Shown here one piece after another: positions 1 to 8,096 of a stretch of 64,000 nucleotides of DNA. Source of the DNA: Amycolatopsis sp. MtRt-6 (GTDB taxonomy: Bacteria > Actinomycetota > Actinomycetes > Mycobacteriales > Pseudonocardiaceae); contig NZ_JADWPD010000004.1 in the NCBI RefSeq assembly GCF_017308975.1, forward strand, positions 255,901 to 319,900. The letters run 5' to 3'. The notes under the pieces were generated by a model, which was not told the DNA's origin, searched no databases, and worked only from the letters and a program-made list of their open reading frames with translations. Position numbers and translations under genes: made by a program. Positions within the stretch are counted from its first letter, which is position 1, and each line of letters starts with the position of its first letter.

Positions 1-1
1 G

Positions 2-1048
2 CGGCCCACGGCGTCGGGCAGCCTGCTGGCGTTGCGGCCGCTGCCCGGACCGGCCGACCCGCGGCTGCCGGAGCTGACCGGCTGGCGCTCGGCGCCGGGT
101 TCGCCGGAAGCCGAGCCGGGGTACGACGACTCGGCGTGGCCGGCCGCGGACCGGACGACGACGAACAGCACCACCCCGCCACCGGCCGGGCAGCCGGTGC
201 TGACCGCGGACGACTACGGCTTCGGCGTCGGCGACGTCTGGTACCGCGGGCGGTTCACCGGGACGCCGGGGGAGCGGGTGAGCTTCCACTACGGCGGTGG
301 CGGCGCGGGGATGCTGCAGGCGTGGCTGGACGGGCAGTACCTCGGGCAGCACGTCCTGCCGTCAGCGCTGGCGGCGCCGCCGACGACGGGCACGGCGGAG
401 TTCGCCGTGCCCGAGGGGTTGCGCGGCGACGGCCCGCACGTGCTGTCGGTGATGGTCCGCAACAACGGCCACAACCAGGACGGCGGCGTCAACGACGCGC
501 ACAAGGAAGGCCGCGGGCTCATTTCCGCGTCCCTGCCGGAGGTAGCGTGGAAGCTGCAGGGCGGGACGGCGGACCCGGTGCGTGGCCCGCTGAACAGCGG
601 CGGTCTCGCCGGCGAGCGCGCGGGCCGGCACCTGCCCGGCTTCCCGGACCACGCCTGGGCTCCCGCTGCCGTGCCGGCGGCGGCGGCCGACCCGGGGACG
701 ACGTGGTACCGCACGACGTTCTCGCCGCGGATCCCGCGTGACCAGGACACGTCGGTGGGCCTGACGATCGGCGACCCGGCGAAGCCCCGCTCGGGCGGCC
801 GCTACCGGGTGCTGGTGTTCCTCAACGGCTGGAACGTCGGCCAGTACATCGGCGACGTCGGCCCGCAGCACACGTTCGTGCTGCCGACGGGGATCCTCGA
901 CCCGCGCGGCCGCAACACCCTGGCCCTGGCGGTGACCAGCGACGGCGGCCCGGGCAACGGCCTGGAGAAGGTCGTGTTGTCGGACCTGGGCACGGCCCGG
1001 GGCGGGGTGCCCGTCCGGCCGGTGTCCTCACCCGCGTGGCGGCCGTGA
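2..1048 (+). CDS. Beta-galactosidase-type glycoside hydrolase, C-terminal part (gene starts left of window)
   Basis: The frame is open to the left edge, so only the last 348 residues are seen and the start lies outside. Two beta-sandwich modules are visible: one around VWYRGRF (about residue 80) and one from TTWYRTTF (about 235) to VFLNGWNVGQYIG (about 275). Paired jelly-roll modules of this kind form the C-terminus of large GH35 beta-galactosidases, which cut terminal galactose from extracellular glycans. The catalytic barrel is not in view, so the substrate is inferred from the family only. The last 21 nt overlap the convergent amidohydrolase gene. Confidence 0.75.
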   Translation, partial: RPTASGSLLALRPLPGPADPRLPELTGWRSAPGSPEAEPGYDDSAWPAADRTTTNSTTPPPAGQPVLTADDYGFGVGDVWYRGRFTGTPGERVSFHYGGGGAGMLQAWLDGQYLGQHVLPSALAAPPTTGTAEFAVPEGLRGDGPHVLSVMVRNNGHNQDGGVNDAHKEGRGLISASLPEVAWKLQGGTADPVRGPLNSGGLAGERAGRHLPGFPDHAWAPAAVPAAAADPGTTWYRTTFSPRIPRDQDTSVGLTIGDPAKPRSGGRYRVLVFLNGWNVGQYIGDVGPQHTFVLPTGILDPRGRNTLALAVTSDGGPGNGLEKVVLSDLGTARGGVPVRPVSSPAWRP

Positions 1049-2230
1049 GAGCGCGTCGGTGCGGGCGACGATGTGACCCGCCTTGACGACGAGGTCGCGT
1101 GGAGGCCGCGTCACCACGGCGTGGGCCGGGGTCTCCGCGTCGACGACCACGAGATCCGCGACCGAGCCCTCGGCGAGGCCGTAGCCGTCGAGGCCGAGGG
1201 CCTTGGCGCCGCCGTAGGTGACCGCTTCCAGGGCCAGCTCGATGTCCTCGTCGCGGCGGAAGGTGCTGCGGTAGGCCAGGTGCATCGCCCGGTCGAGGAG
1301 GTCGCCGCTGCCGTACGGGCTCCACAGGTCGCGGATGTCGTCGTGCCCGCAGGCCACGTTCACCCCGGCCGCGCGCAGCTTCTTGACCGGCGGGACCGGG
1401 AAGTCGAAGACGGCGGCCGTCGTGATCGTGACGCCCGCTTCCGCCAGGCCCTCGGCCAGCCTGTCCTGCGTCGCGGCATCGGCCTGGCCGAGCGCGTAGG
1501 CGTGGCTGACCGTGACCCGCCCGGCGAGGCCGGCCGCCCGCGTCCGTTCGATGATCAGCTCCAGCTCGAACACGCCGAGCGAGCCGGGGTCGTGCAGGTG
1601 CAGGTCGATCCGCACGCCGTGCCGTTCGGCGAGGCCGAAGACGACGTCGAGGTGCCGGACCGGGTCCCGGTCCATGCCGGCCGGGTCGATGCCGCCGACC
1701 GCGCGCACGCCGAGCTTGATCGCCTCTTCCAGCAGCGCCGCGGTGCCCGGGTTGGTGAGGATGCCGCTCTGCGGGAAGGCGACCTGCTCGACGGTGATCC
1801 GCCCGGCCAGCCGCGCGGCGGTGTCCCGGACCACCTCGACCCCGGTGAGCCCGGTACCGGTGTAGACGTCGGTGTGGGTGCGGACATGCGTGGTCCCGGC
1901 GGCGGCCATGGTCTCCAGCAACGCGCTGACCCGGGCCGGGTCGGGCAGCCCGAGTTCGGTGCGGCGGAGGCGTTCGTCGCTGATCCGGTCGGCGAGCGCG
2001 GGCCCGGCGGAGTGCGGCCGCCACGGCCCGCCGTAGAGCGTCTTGTCCAGGTGGCAGTGGGCTTCGACGAGACCGGGCAGCACGAGCCGGCCGCCGAGCT
2101 CGACGACCTCGGCGTCGCCGGCGTCCAGTCCGGGGCCGGCCTTCGTGATGCGGCCGCCCGAGACGAGGAGGTCGGTAGGGCCGCCGGTTCCCCACGGTCG
2201 GCCGTCGCGCAGCAGAAGTCCGGGCATCAT
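1028..2230 (-). CDS. Cytosine deaminase-like metal-dependent amidohydrolase
   Basis: This 400-residue protein belongs to the amidohydrolase superfamily, nearest in motif content to cytosine deaminase and N-isopropylammelide hydrolases, which remove an amino group from a heterocycle. Visible metal and active-site motifs are EAHCHLDK (about 56-63), DLHLHDPG (about 209), SHAYALG (about 241) and GHDDIRDLWSPYG (about 290), in the order expected for the family. A second domain of short beta strands closes the C-terminus (GLAEGSVADLVVVDA). Two adjacent ATG codons follow a GAGGAGCG ribosome site; the first is used here. It is convergent with the beta-galactosidase. The exact substrate cannot be read from the sequence. 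Confidence 0.85.
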   Translation of the reverse strand: MMPGLLLRDGRPWGTGGPTDLLVSGGRITKAGPGLDAGDAEVVELGGRLVLPGLVEAHCHLDKTLYGGPWRPHSAGPALADRISDERLRRTELGLPDPARVSALLETMAAAGTTHVRTHTDVYTGTGLTGVEVVRDTAARLAGRITVEQVAFPQSGILTNPGTAALLEEAIKLGVRAVGGIDPAGMDRDPVRHLDVVFGLAERHGVRIDLHLHDPGSLGVFELELIIERTRAAGLAGRVTVSHAYALGQADAATQDRLAEGLAEAGVTITTAAVFDFPVPPVKKLRAAGVNVACGHDDIRDLWSPYGSGDLLDRAMHLAYRSTFRRDEDIELALEAVTYGGAKALGLDGYGLAEGSVADLVVVDAETPAHAVVTRPPRDLVVKAGHIVARTDALSRPPRG

Positions 2231-2273
2231 CGCTCCTCACGGTCGGGTTCCGAGCTTCACACACTCCGGTCCG

Positions 2274-2299
2274 GTTTGGTGGCCCCGGCGTTGGGGTAG
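2274..2299 (+). promoter_or_regulatory. SigB-like promoter upstream of the first STAS gene
   Basis: GTTT (2274-2277) and GGGTAG (2294-2299) are separated by 16 nt, close to the GTTT-N14-16-GGGTAT pattern of actinobacterial stress sigma factors of the SigB group. The -10 lies about 43 nt before the ATG at 2343. The match is by eye and lacks the final T. Confidence 0.45.
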
Positions 2300-2342
2300 G
2301 AGGTGATCACCGGCTGTTGATCCCCGTGGAAGGAGCCCTTCG

Positions 2343-2735
2343 ATGAGCGCCCTCGACCTGTCCGCGATGTTGCTGACCGCGACGACCGCGGAGCCCCGCC
2401 CAGGGACGGTGCGGGTCACGGTGGCGGGCGAAATCGACATGGCGACGCGCCCGCGTCTCGACGAGGAACTGGACCGCGCGGTGGCGGCCGCCCCCCGCCT
2501 GCTGGTCGTCGACCTGCTGGGCGTGGGGTTCTGCGGCGTGACGGGCGTGGCGTCACTGGGCCGGCTGCGGGCCCGGTGCGCGGACGCGGGCATCGACCTG
2601 GTGCTGAAGCCGTCCGGCGTGGTCCGGCGCGCACTCGACCTCGCGGCGGTCGCGCCGCTGTTCCGGCTGGAGGGCCGGCCGGAGCAGCAGCTCGCCGCCG
2701 CCGAAGGTCCGGCCCTCCCCGCCTGCCGCGGCTAG
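2343..2735 (+). CDS. STAS-domain anti-sigma factor antagonist
   Basis: This 130-residue protein is a single STAS domain (about residues 20-105). It has the opening strand VRVTVAGEIDMATR and the central VVDLLGVGFCGVTGVASL. STAS antagonists bind anti-sigma kinases of the RsbW/SpoIIAB type and free a sigma factor; phosphorylation of a Ser in the D-S-S/T-G motif switches them off. Here that motif reads GVTG: the aspartate and first serine are missing and only Thr remains. Phospho-control may therefore use Thr or be absent. No anti-sigma gene is adjacent. A GGAAGGAG ribosome site precedes the ATG, and the upstream promoter looks SigB-like, which suggests a stress role. The stop codon overlaps that of the convergent next gene. 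Confidence 0.85.
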   Translation: MSALDLSAMLLTATTAEPRPGTVRVTVAGEIDMATRPRLDEELDRAVAAAPRLLVVDLLGVGFCGVTGVASLGRLRARCADAGIDLVLKPSGVVRRALDLAAVAPLFRLEGRPEQQLAAAEGPALPACRG

Positions 2736-3145
2736 CTGATCGGCACCGTCGCGGTGCAGGACACCGTGCCGTTGTCGAACCTCGCCGACGCCGTGCCCCC
2801 GTAGACGGTCGGCACCGTGGTGGTCGTCGGCGTCGTGAACGTGGTGCTCCCGGTCGTGGCCGACGTCCGGGAATACACCGTGGTCGTGGTTGTCCCGCTG
2901 CGGTACGAAATCCGCAGGGCGACCGTGCCCGCGGCGTCGCCGATGTACGGCCCCGACGCGGTGTACCCGCCGATGATCCGGTGCTGGCCGCCGACGGTCT
3001 CGTACCGGAGGGTGAACGTGCCGCTGTAGTCGGTCGCGTGGCAGACGGCCGTCCGCTGGACGATCGTGGCCGCCTGCGCCGGGGACACCAGCACTGTCGT
3101 GCCGGCCAGCAGGGCCAGCAGGCCGGCCTGTACCGCAGTCTTCAT
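2732..3145 (-). CDS. Small secreted protein of unknown function
   Basis: The protein has 137 residues. An N-terminal signal peptide (MKTAVQAGLLALLAGTTVLV) ends at a likely cleavage site after PAQA (about residue 25). The mature part, about 112 residues, is rich in Thr, Gly and beta-branched residues with a TTTT stretch, and has two cysteines (RTAVCHATD and GTVSCTATV) placed to form a disulfide across a beta-sandwich. No family was recognised. A GGGAGGAA ribosome site precedes the ATG. It is convergent with the STAS gene and shares two bases of the stop codon with it. An extracellular role is inferred. Confidence 0.75.
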   Translation of the reverse strand: MKTAVQAGLLALLAGTTVLVSPAQAATIVQRTAVCHATDYSGTFTLRYETVGGQHRIIGGYTASGPYIGDAAGTVALRISYRSGTTTTTVYSRTSATTGSTTFTTPTTTTVPTVYGGTASARFDNGTVSCTATVPIS

Positions 3146-3207
3146 CTTGTTCCTCCCACTCGCTCACCCGTCATCCTGCCCGGTGCTGCTTCCGTTCCGC
3201 TTCCCCT

Positions 3208-4067
3208 TTACGCGGTCGTGCGGACCAGGTGGACGGGGCAGGCGGCGTGGTGCAGGAGTGCCTGCCCGGTGGAGCCGAGCAGCAGGCCGGGGAACCCGCC
3301 GCGGCCGCGGTCGCCGAGGACGACCAGCTGGGCGCCGCCGCTGCGTTCGAGCAGCTCCTTCCGCGGGTGGGCGTGCACGACGACCTGCTCGACGGCGACG
3401 TCACCGGTGTCGTGGGCCAGCACCCGCTCGTCGAGCAGCCGGCGGCCGGCCTCGGTGACGCACCGCGGGTCCCGGTGCGGCGGTGGGCTGTCCGCCCACG
3501 CGTGCAGCACGACCAGCGGCGCGCGGCGGAGGCGGGCCTCGGCGAGCGCGGTCTCCAGGACCCGGGCCCCGGCTTCGCTGCCGTCGACGCCGGTGACGAC
3601 GGGCCGCGCGGCCGCACCGGGCTCGTCCCAGCTGTCCCCGCGGACGACAACGGTGTCGCAGCGGGCGTGCGTCCCGACGGCGGCGGCGACCGAGCCGGCG
3701 AGCAGGCTGGTGAGCCTGCCGTGCCCGGCCGACCCGACGACGAGCAGCCCGGCCGACCGCGACGCCTCGATCAGCGCCTGGGCGGCGCGGTCGGGATCGA
3801 GCCGGTGCTGGCGTCGGCGACGCCCTGCGCGGCGGCGAGCTCCCGGGCGGTCCGCAGCGCTCGCCGCCCCCGCGCCCGCAGGGCATCGACCATTTCTTCG
3901 GGCGGCGGCACCACCCCGCCGGCGAGCAGGGCGGAGACGTCGAGGGCGTGCACGATCTCCAGCGGCGCCTCCCGCAGCCGCGCGGTCCGCGCGGCCCACC
4001 GGACGGCATCGAGCGACTCGGCCGACCCATCCACCCCGGCAACGATCGACGATCCGGCGACGGTCAT
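3208..4067 (-). pseudogene. Tandem universal stress protein, split by a frameshift
   Basis: Two Usp domains are encoded in two different frames. The first (start ATG at 4067; SSIVAGVDGSAESLDAVRWA) is cut off by a stop at 3771. The second half of domain 1 (LVVGSAGHGRLTSLLAGSV) and all of domain 2 (VVTGVDGSEAGARV to LVVLGDRGRGGFPGLLLGS) continue in another frame to the stop at 3208. Joining the frames near 3800-3806, as if one base were missing or two added, gives about 286 residues, the normal length of tandem actinobacterial Usp proteins. Usp proteins bind ATP or other nucleotides and act in stress and dormancy. It may be a real lesion, a sequencing error or programmed frameshifting. The gene diverges from the prepilin peptidase gene. 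Confidence 0.8.
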
Positions 4068-4129
4068 TTCCAGACTGTAGGCCCGCCCGCCCCCTCCGGG
4101 GACCCCTCACCCAACAGGCGACACACCGC

Positions 4130-4192
4130 CGGCCGTGTCGTCCCTCCAATCACGCGTGTCGTCCCTTCAAGCACGCGTGTCGTCCGGTCGCG
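4130..4192. repeat. 21-bp tandem repeat, three units
   Basis: Three 21-bp units begin at 4130, 4151 and 4172, each with the core GTGTCGTCC; the last two share CACGCGTGTCGTCC. The array lies between the divergent Usp and prepilin peptidase genes. The same core and the same 21-bp phase recur at 15580. Confidence 0.9.
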
Positions 4193-4251
4193 GACCGGAC
4201 CGGCGTCCGGCAAGATCTGCGGCGTTCCGCACCCGATCGTGAAGGAGCCCG

Positions 4252-5031
4252 ATGGCGGTGCTGGTCGCGGCGGCCGGGGTGCTCGGCCTGCTCGTCGGGT
4301 CGTTCCTGAACGTCGTGATCCACCGGGTGCCGCGCGGGGAGTCGGTCGTCCGGCCGCCGTCGCGCTGCCCCGGCTGCGGGGAGACCGTCAAGGCCCGACA
4401 CAACGTCCCCGTCCTCGGCTGGCTCGTCCTGCGCGGGCGGTGCGCGGGCTGCGGGACCCGGATCAGCGTCCGGTACCCGCTGGTCGAGCTCGGCACCGCG
4501 GTGCTGTTCGCCCTGCTCGCGCTGCGGCTCGACCCGCCGGACCTGCCCGCCTTCCTGTACTTCGGCGCGATCGGGATCGCGCTGGCCCTGATCGACCTCG
4601 ACGTCCGCCGCCTGCCGAACGCGATCGTGCTGCCGTCCTACCCCGTCCTGCTGGTGCTGCTGACGGCGTCGGCCTGGTGGCGTGAAGACTGGTGGTCCCT
4701 GGCCCGCGCCGGGATCGGCGGCGCCGCACTCTTCGCCTGCTACCTCCTGCTCGCGCTGGCCTACCCGGCCGGCATGGGCTTCGGCGACGTCAAGCTCGCG
4801 GGCATCCTCGGCGGCGTCCTCGCCTACCTCTCCTGGCCGGCCCTGCTGATCGGGGCGTTCGGCGGGTTCCTGCTCGGCGCCGTCGCCGGTGTCGTCGTGC
4901 TGGCGACCCGGAAGGGCGGCCGCAAGACGGCCCTGCCGTTCGGGCCGTTCATGATCGCCGCGGCTCTCGTGGCGATCTTCGCGGCCGGCCCACTCGGTGC
5001 GGCGTACCTGCGGCTGACCGGCCTGGCCTGA
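4252..5031 (+). CDS. pilD: Type IV prepilin peptidase (family A24)
   Basis: The 259-residue polytopic membrane protein cleaves the leader of type IV prepilins at the cytoplasmic face. The N-terminal part holds the paired zinc cysteines C39/C42 and C64/C67, typical of bifunctional peptidase/N-methyltransferase enzymes. The catalytic aspartates lie in IDLDVRRLPN (D115/D117) and GFGDVKL (D179). About seven hydrophobic helices follow, as in the family. The ATG follows GAAGGAGCCCG. It ends 4 nt from the convergent end of the pilus operon, so it should process the prepilins encoded there. In a GC-rich Gram-positive it completes the minimal pilus machinery with PilB, PilC and PilT. Confidence 0.95.
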   Translation: MAVLVAAAGVLGLLVGSFLNVVIHRVPRGESVVRPPSRCPGCGETVKARHNVPVLGWLVLRGRCAGCGTRISVRYPLVELGTAVLFALLALRLDPPDLPAFLYFGAIGIALALIDLDVRRLPNAIVLPSYPVLLVLLTASAWWREDWWSLARAGIGGAALFACYLLLALAYPAGMGFGDVKLAGILGGVLAYLSWPALLIGAFGGFLLGAVAGVVVLATRKGGRKTALPFGPFMIAAALVAIFAAGPLGAAYLRLTGLA

Positions 5032-5035
5032 GCCG

Positions 5036-7039
5036 TCACCGGTTCCCCGACCAGCTCAGCACCGACACCTGACGCGCCCCCGGCACCGGGTTCGTCGGAT
5101 CACCGTCCACATAGGCCACGCGCGCCCGGGCCGACGGCGTCCCCGAAGGCGTGCACGTCCCCGCGCCCGGACACACGTACGCCGACAGGTAGACGCCGAA
5201 GACGAAGCCGGGCGAGTCGTCCGGCACCTCGATGACCGGCCCGGTGAACGTCACGCTCCCGGTCTCTTTCACCCACAACGACCGCGCGATGACGCCGAAA
5301 CGGAAGATCGGCTCGGTCGCGTTGTTCAGCGTGATGTCCAGGACGGCCTTCGGCGCGTACGTCGTCCCCTGCACGTAGAACCGATTGCCGGCGTTGTTCA
5401 CCGCCGTGACCAGCGCACACGCGGCACCGCTCGGGTACATCAGCTGCGTGCACCCGCTCTCCGCACGCAGGGCGGGCGGCGTGTAGGCGAGCTCCAGCTG
5501 GAGCGCGTCCACCAGCTCCGTGCCTTCGTGCTTGAGGTTCACGGCGTAGCTCAGCCGGCCGCCGGTGAAGGTGCCGTCGTACACCGCCTGGGCCAGCTGG
5601 CTCGTCACGTCGGTGACGTCCGTGGCGGCCGAGCCGTCGTTGGGGGACGACAGGTTCAGCGGGATCGGCGCGCCGCCCGCCGGCGTGAACTGGGCCGTGC
5701 GATCGTCCTTGCTCGCGCCGCGGTCGTTGCCGTGGACCACCCGCACCTTCGCCGAAGTCAAGATCGTCCCGGCCGGCGGTGCCGCCGCGGGGGCGAAGCC
5801 GGTGGCGGTCAGGGTGGCACTGCCCCCGCTCTTGCCGGGAGCGATCCAGGCCGCCCCGGCGCCGTCCACTGTGGACAGCGCGGTGCCGGTGAAATCGCCC
5901 GTCACGGAAGCCGGACCGAGCGTCGCCGTCACCGGTGACTCCGCCCCCGAGGTCAGCCCGTGGAGCGCGACCGGCGGCCGGTCCGCGCGGTACGTGCCGC
6001 AGATCTCCGCCTGCCCGGCCTTCACCGCCAGCCGGCTGTCCCCGCCGAAGACGAACTGGACGCCGACCGCCTTCGCGTCCTCGATCGGGTTGCTGCAGGC
6101 GCCGGGGATCTTCGCCGGCACCGGCGGCTTGGCGATGACCCGCCCGCTCTCGTCCACCGGCGTGCCGGCGACCAGGAAGCCGTTGTCGATCGTCCAGACG
6201 TCGTCGCCGGCGGGCAGCGACGGCGGCCGGACCGCGGCGCTGTTGTGGAAGTCGAAGTAGTACGTGCCGGGCGTGAACCACCACGTGCTGTCCTTGCACT
6301 TGCTGCTGCTGGACATCATCGCCGACAGCCCGGCCGCGTCGTCGTAGTACCCGGGCTGGAAGGTGACCAGCGAACCGGCCTTGGTGCACGGCGGCAGCGG
6401 CTGCCGCGGCGGCACGGACGTCAACGCCGGCGCGTAGCCCGGGTCGGCGCCGAGGCCCGACCCGCCGTACCCGCACGACGGCGCGGGCGTGCTCCGGATC
6501 GTGCCCGCGCAGGCATCCCGCGCGTACACCGCGGTGTTCGTGTCGAGCGAGCCGTTGACCACGCGGATGTTCGAATTCGAGTACACGACGCCGTGGACGC
6601 GGAACGCCGAGCCGGTCGGCTGCTGGATGTTGAGCCCGTCCTCGCCGCCGGTGCCGAGGGTGAGGATCGCGTTGCCCGGCCGGTTGCACACACTCAGGGA
6701 CGGGCACTGGATCAGCACCTTCGCCGGATCGGCGGTGCACGACACGGCGGCCGGGCCGGCGCCGCCGAAGTCCGGCAGCGTCAGCGTGTCGGACCCGCCG
6801 AAGCAGTGCTCGCCGGCCGCGCCGGTGAACGTGCCGTTGCGGATCGCGTTGATCCCCGCCTGCAGCGCGCCGTCGGCCGTGTAGGCGGACGCGGCCTGGT
6901 CGCGCAGGGCGACCGTGGTGCGGACGCTGGTGTCGGCGAACGACAGCAGGGCCCCGAGCACCACCGCGATCACCGTGACCAGCACGAGCACCAGGGGCAG
7001 CGCGGCCCCGGCGTCGTCGCCCTTCCACCGGCGCTTCAT
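5036..7039 (-). CDS. Large PilX-like minor pilin or pilus-associated protein
   Basis: This last gene of the pilus operon encodes 667 residues. The N-terminus is short and basic (MKRRWKGDDAGAALP) followed by one hydrophobic helix (LVLVLVTVIAVVLGALLSF), in the place of a pilin helix. It lacks the usual G-FTLxE site and instead has the G-A-A-L pattern seen in PilX-type minor pilins. The long outer part has many Cys and Gly, beta-rich segments and several C-x-n-C pairs suited to disulfides, and could be an adhesive tip module. PilX proteins are normally 150-250 residues, so this one is unusually large. Its ATG overlaps the preceding stop (ATGA). Function is inferred from position and N-terminus. 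Confidence 0.7.
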   Translation of the reverse strand: MKRRWKGDDAGAALPLVLVLVTVIAVVLGALLSFADTSVRTTVALRDQAASAYTADGALQAGINAIRNGTFTGAAGEHCFGGSDTLTLPDFGGAGPAAVSCTADPAKVLIQCPSLSVCNRPGNAILTLGTGGEDGLNIQQPTGSAFRVHGVVYSNSNIRVVNGSLDTNTAVYARDACAGTIRSTPAPSCGYGGSGLGADPGYAPALTSVPPRQPLPPCTKAGSLVTFQPGYYDDAAGLSAMMSSSSKCKDSTWWFTPGTYYFDFHNSAAVRPPSLPAGDDVWTIDNGFLVAGTPVDESGRVIAKPPVPAKIPGACSNPIEDAKAVGVQFVFGGDSRLAVKAGQAEICGTYRADRPPVALHGLTSGAESPVTATLGPASVTGDFTGTALSTVDGAGAAWIAPGKSGGSATLTATGFAPAAAPPAGTILTSAKVRVVHGNDRGASKDDRTAQFTPAGGAPIPLNLSSPNDGSAATDVTDVTSQLAQAVYDGTFTGGRLSYAVNLKHEGTELVDALQLELAYTPPALRAESGCTQLMYPSGAACALVTAVNNAGNRFYVQGTTYAPKAVLDITLNNATEPIFRFGVIARSLWVKETGSVTFTGPVIEVPDDSPGFVFGVYLSAYVCPGAGTCTPSGTPSARARVAYVDGDPTNPVPGARQVSVLSWSGNR

Positions 7040-7659
7040 GTCTGCCTCCGTTGCCCGAACAGGGTGATGGGGTAGGGGTCGGCGTGGTCCGCCACAGCCG
7101 TGAAGGTGAACTTCACCCAAAGCGGCACGGCCGCGCCGGCGCACGCGCTGGAACAGGTGACCACCGGCGTGGCCGGGTCGACGTGGTGGGCGACCACCGC
7201 GTCGGACACCGTCGCGGAATCCAGGCAGCGCAACCGGTGCAGCTCGGTGCCGGCCAGGTAGTAGGCGACGATCGCGGTGCGCCGGGTCGCGGCCGGCGTG
7301 CTGGTGTCCCAGTCGTCGGACAGCAGCCGGACGACCGAAACCGGCGTCGACGCCGTGCCGCAGACGTGGGCGCCGCTGTCGTAGGCCGCATCGAGCTGGA
7401 TCGACGGCGAGTACGGGACCTTGCCGTTCGCCACCGCTCCCGAGTAGTCGCGCAGGCCGACCGCGGCGACGTCCTGGGCGAAGAACGCCGCGCTCTGCTG
7501 GGCGTCGTGGGAGACGGCCAGCCGGGCGGACGTCGCGTCGGTGTTCTGGATCGAAACGATCACCGCGTTGGCGATCGGGGCCGCGACCACGCCGAGGATG
7601 ACGACGACGATCAGCAGCTCGACCAGCGTGAACCCGGCGTCGGACCGGCGGCTCAGCAC
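7036..7659 (-). CDS. Minor prepilin, PilW/GspJ-like
   Basis: The protein has 207 residues. It starts at a GTG that overlaps the end of the previous gene by 7 nt. The leader (about VLSRRSDAG) is followed by FTLVELLIVVVILG, a textbook class III prepilin cleavage and N-methylation site with Glu at +5. The helix is followed by a globular part with AFFAQDVAAVGLRDYSG, a pattern common in PulJ/PilW proteins, and two cysteine pairs. It probably joins the minor-pilin complex that primes pilus assembly. The gene sits between the PilV-like and PilX-like genes, as in many pilus operons. Confidence 0.85.
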   Translation of the reverse strand: MLSRRSDAGFTLVELLIVVVILGVVAAPIANAVIVSIQNTDATSARLAVSHDAQQSAAFFAQDVAAVGLRDYSGAVANGKVPYSPSIQLDAAYDSGAHVCGTASTPVSVVRLLSDDWDTSTPAATRRTAIVAYYLAGTELHRLRCLDSATVSDAVVAHHVDPATPVVTCSSACAGAAVPLWVKFTFTAVADHADPYPITLFGQRRQT

Positions 7660-8096
7660 AGCGGCTCCCCGAGCCCGCACCGCTTGCGCACGACGACGGC
7701 CAGCCGTTCGCTCGCCCGGCCGTCGCCGCTGGCGACCTGGAGGGTCACCTGCTGCAGCCCGGTGTCGGTGCCGCAGGTCGCCGACCACGCCGAGCCGGTC
7801 CAGTACCGCACCGACGTCACGGAGCTGGTGAACCCGGGCGGCACGGTGAACCCGGCCGGCGCGGCGTACTTCGCCGGCGCGGCGCACTCGAAGTAGCCGC
7901 CCGCCATGACGGCCTCGCCGAAGTCGCGCACCCCGGCGCCGGCCGTCGCCTGCTTGCGGTGGACGTCGGACATGAACACGCTCACCCCGATCCCGCCGAC
8001 GATCGCGACGACCGCGACGCCCATGATCGCCACCGCGATCAGGAGTTCGAGGAGGCTCTCGCCCCGATCGTCGGTGTTCATCAGAGGCGTGTTCAT
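7653..8096 (-). CDS. Minor prepilin, PilV-like
   Basis: The protein has 147 residues with leader MNTPLMNTDDRG and a cleavage site before ESLLELLIAVAIMG (Glu at +5), then one hydrophobic helix and a short domain with two cysteines (FECAAPA, SATCGTD). PilV/GspI-type minor pilins have this size and layout. The ATG at 8096 shares one base with the stop of pilC (TGATG); an in-frame ATG at 8081 also fits the leader. The product should be processed by the peptidase encoded at 4252 and act with the PilW- and PilX-like proteins. Confidence 0.8.
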   Translation of the reverse strand: MNTPLMNTDDRGESLLELLIAVAIMGVAVVAIVGGIGVSVFMSDVHRKQATAGAGVRDFGEAVMAGGYFECAAPAKYAAPAGFTVPPGFTSSVTSVRYWTGSAWSATCGTDTGLQQVTLQVASGDGRASERLAVVVRKRCGLGEPLC

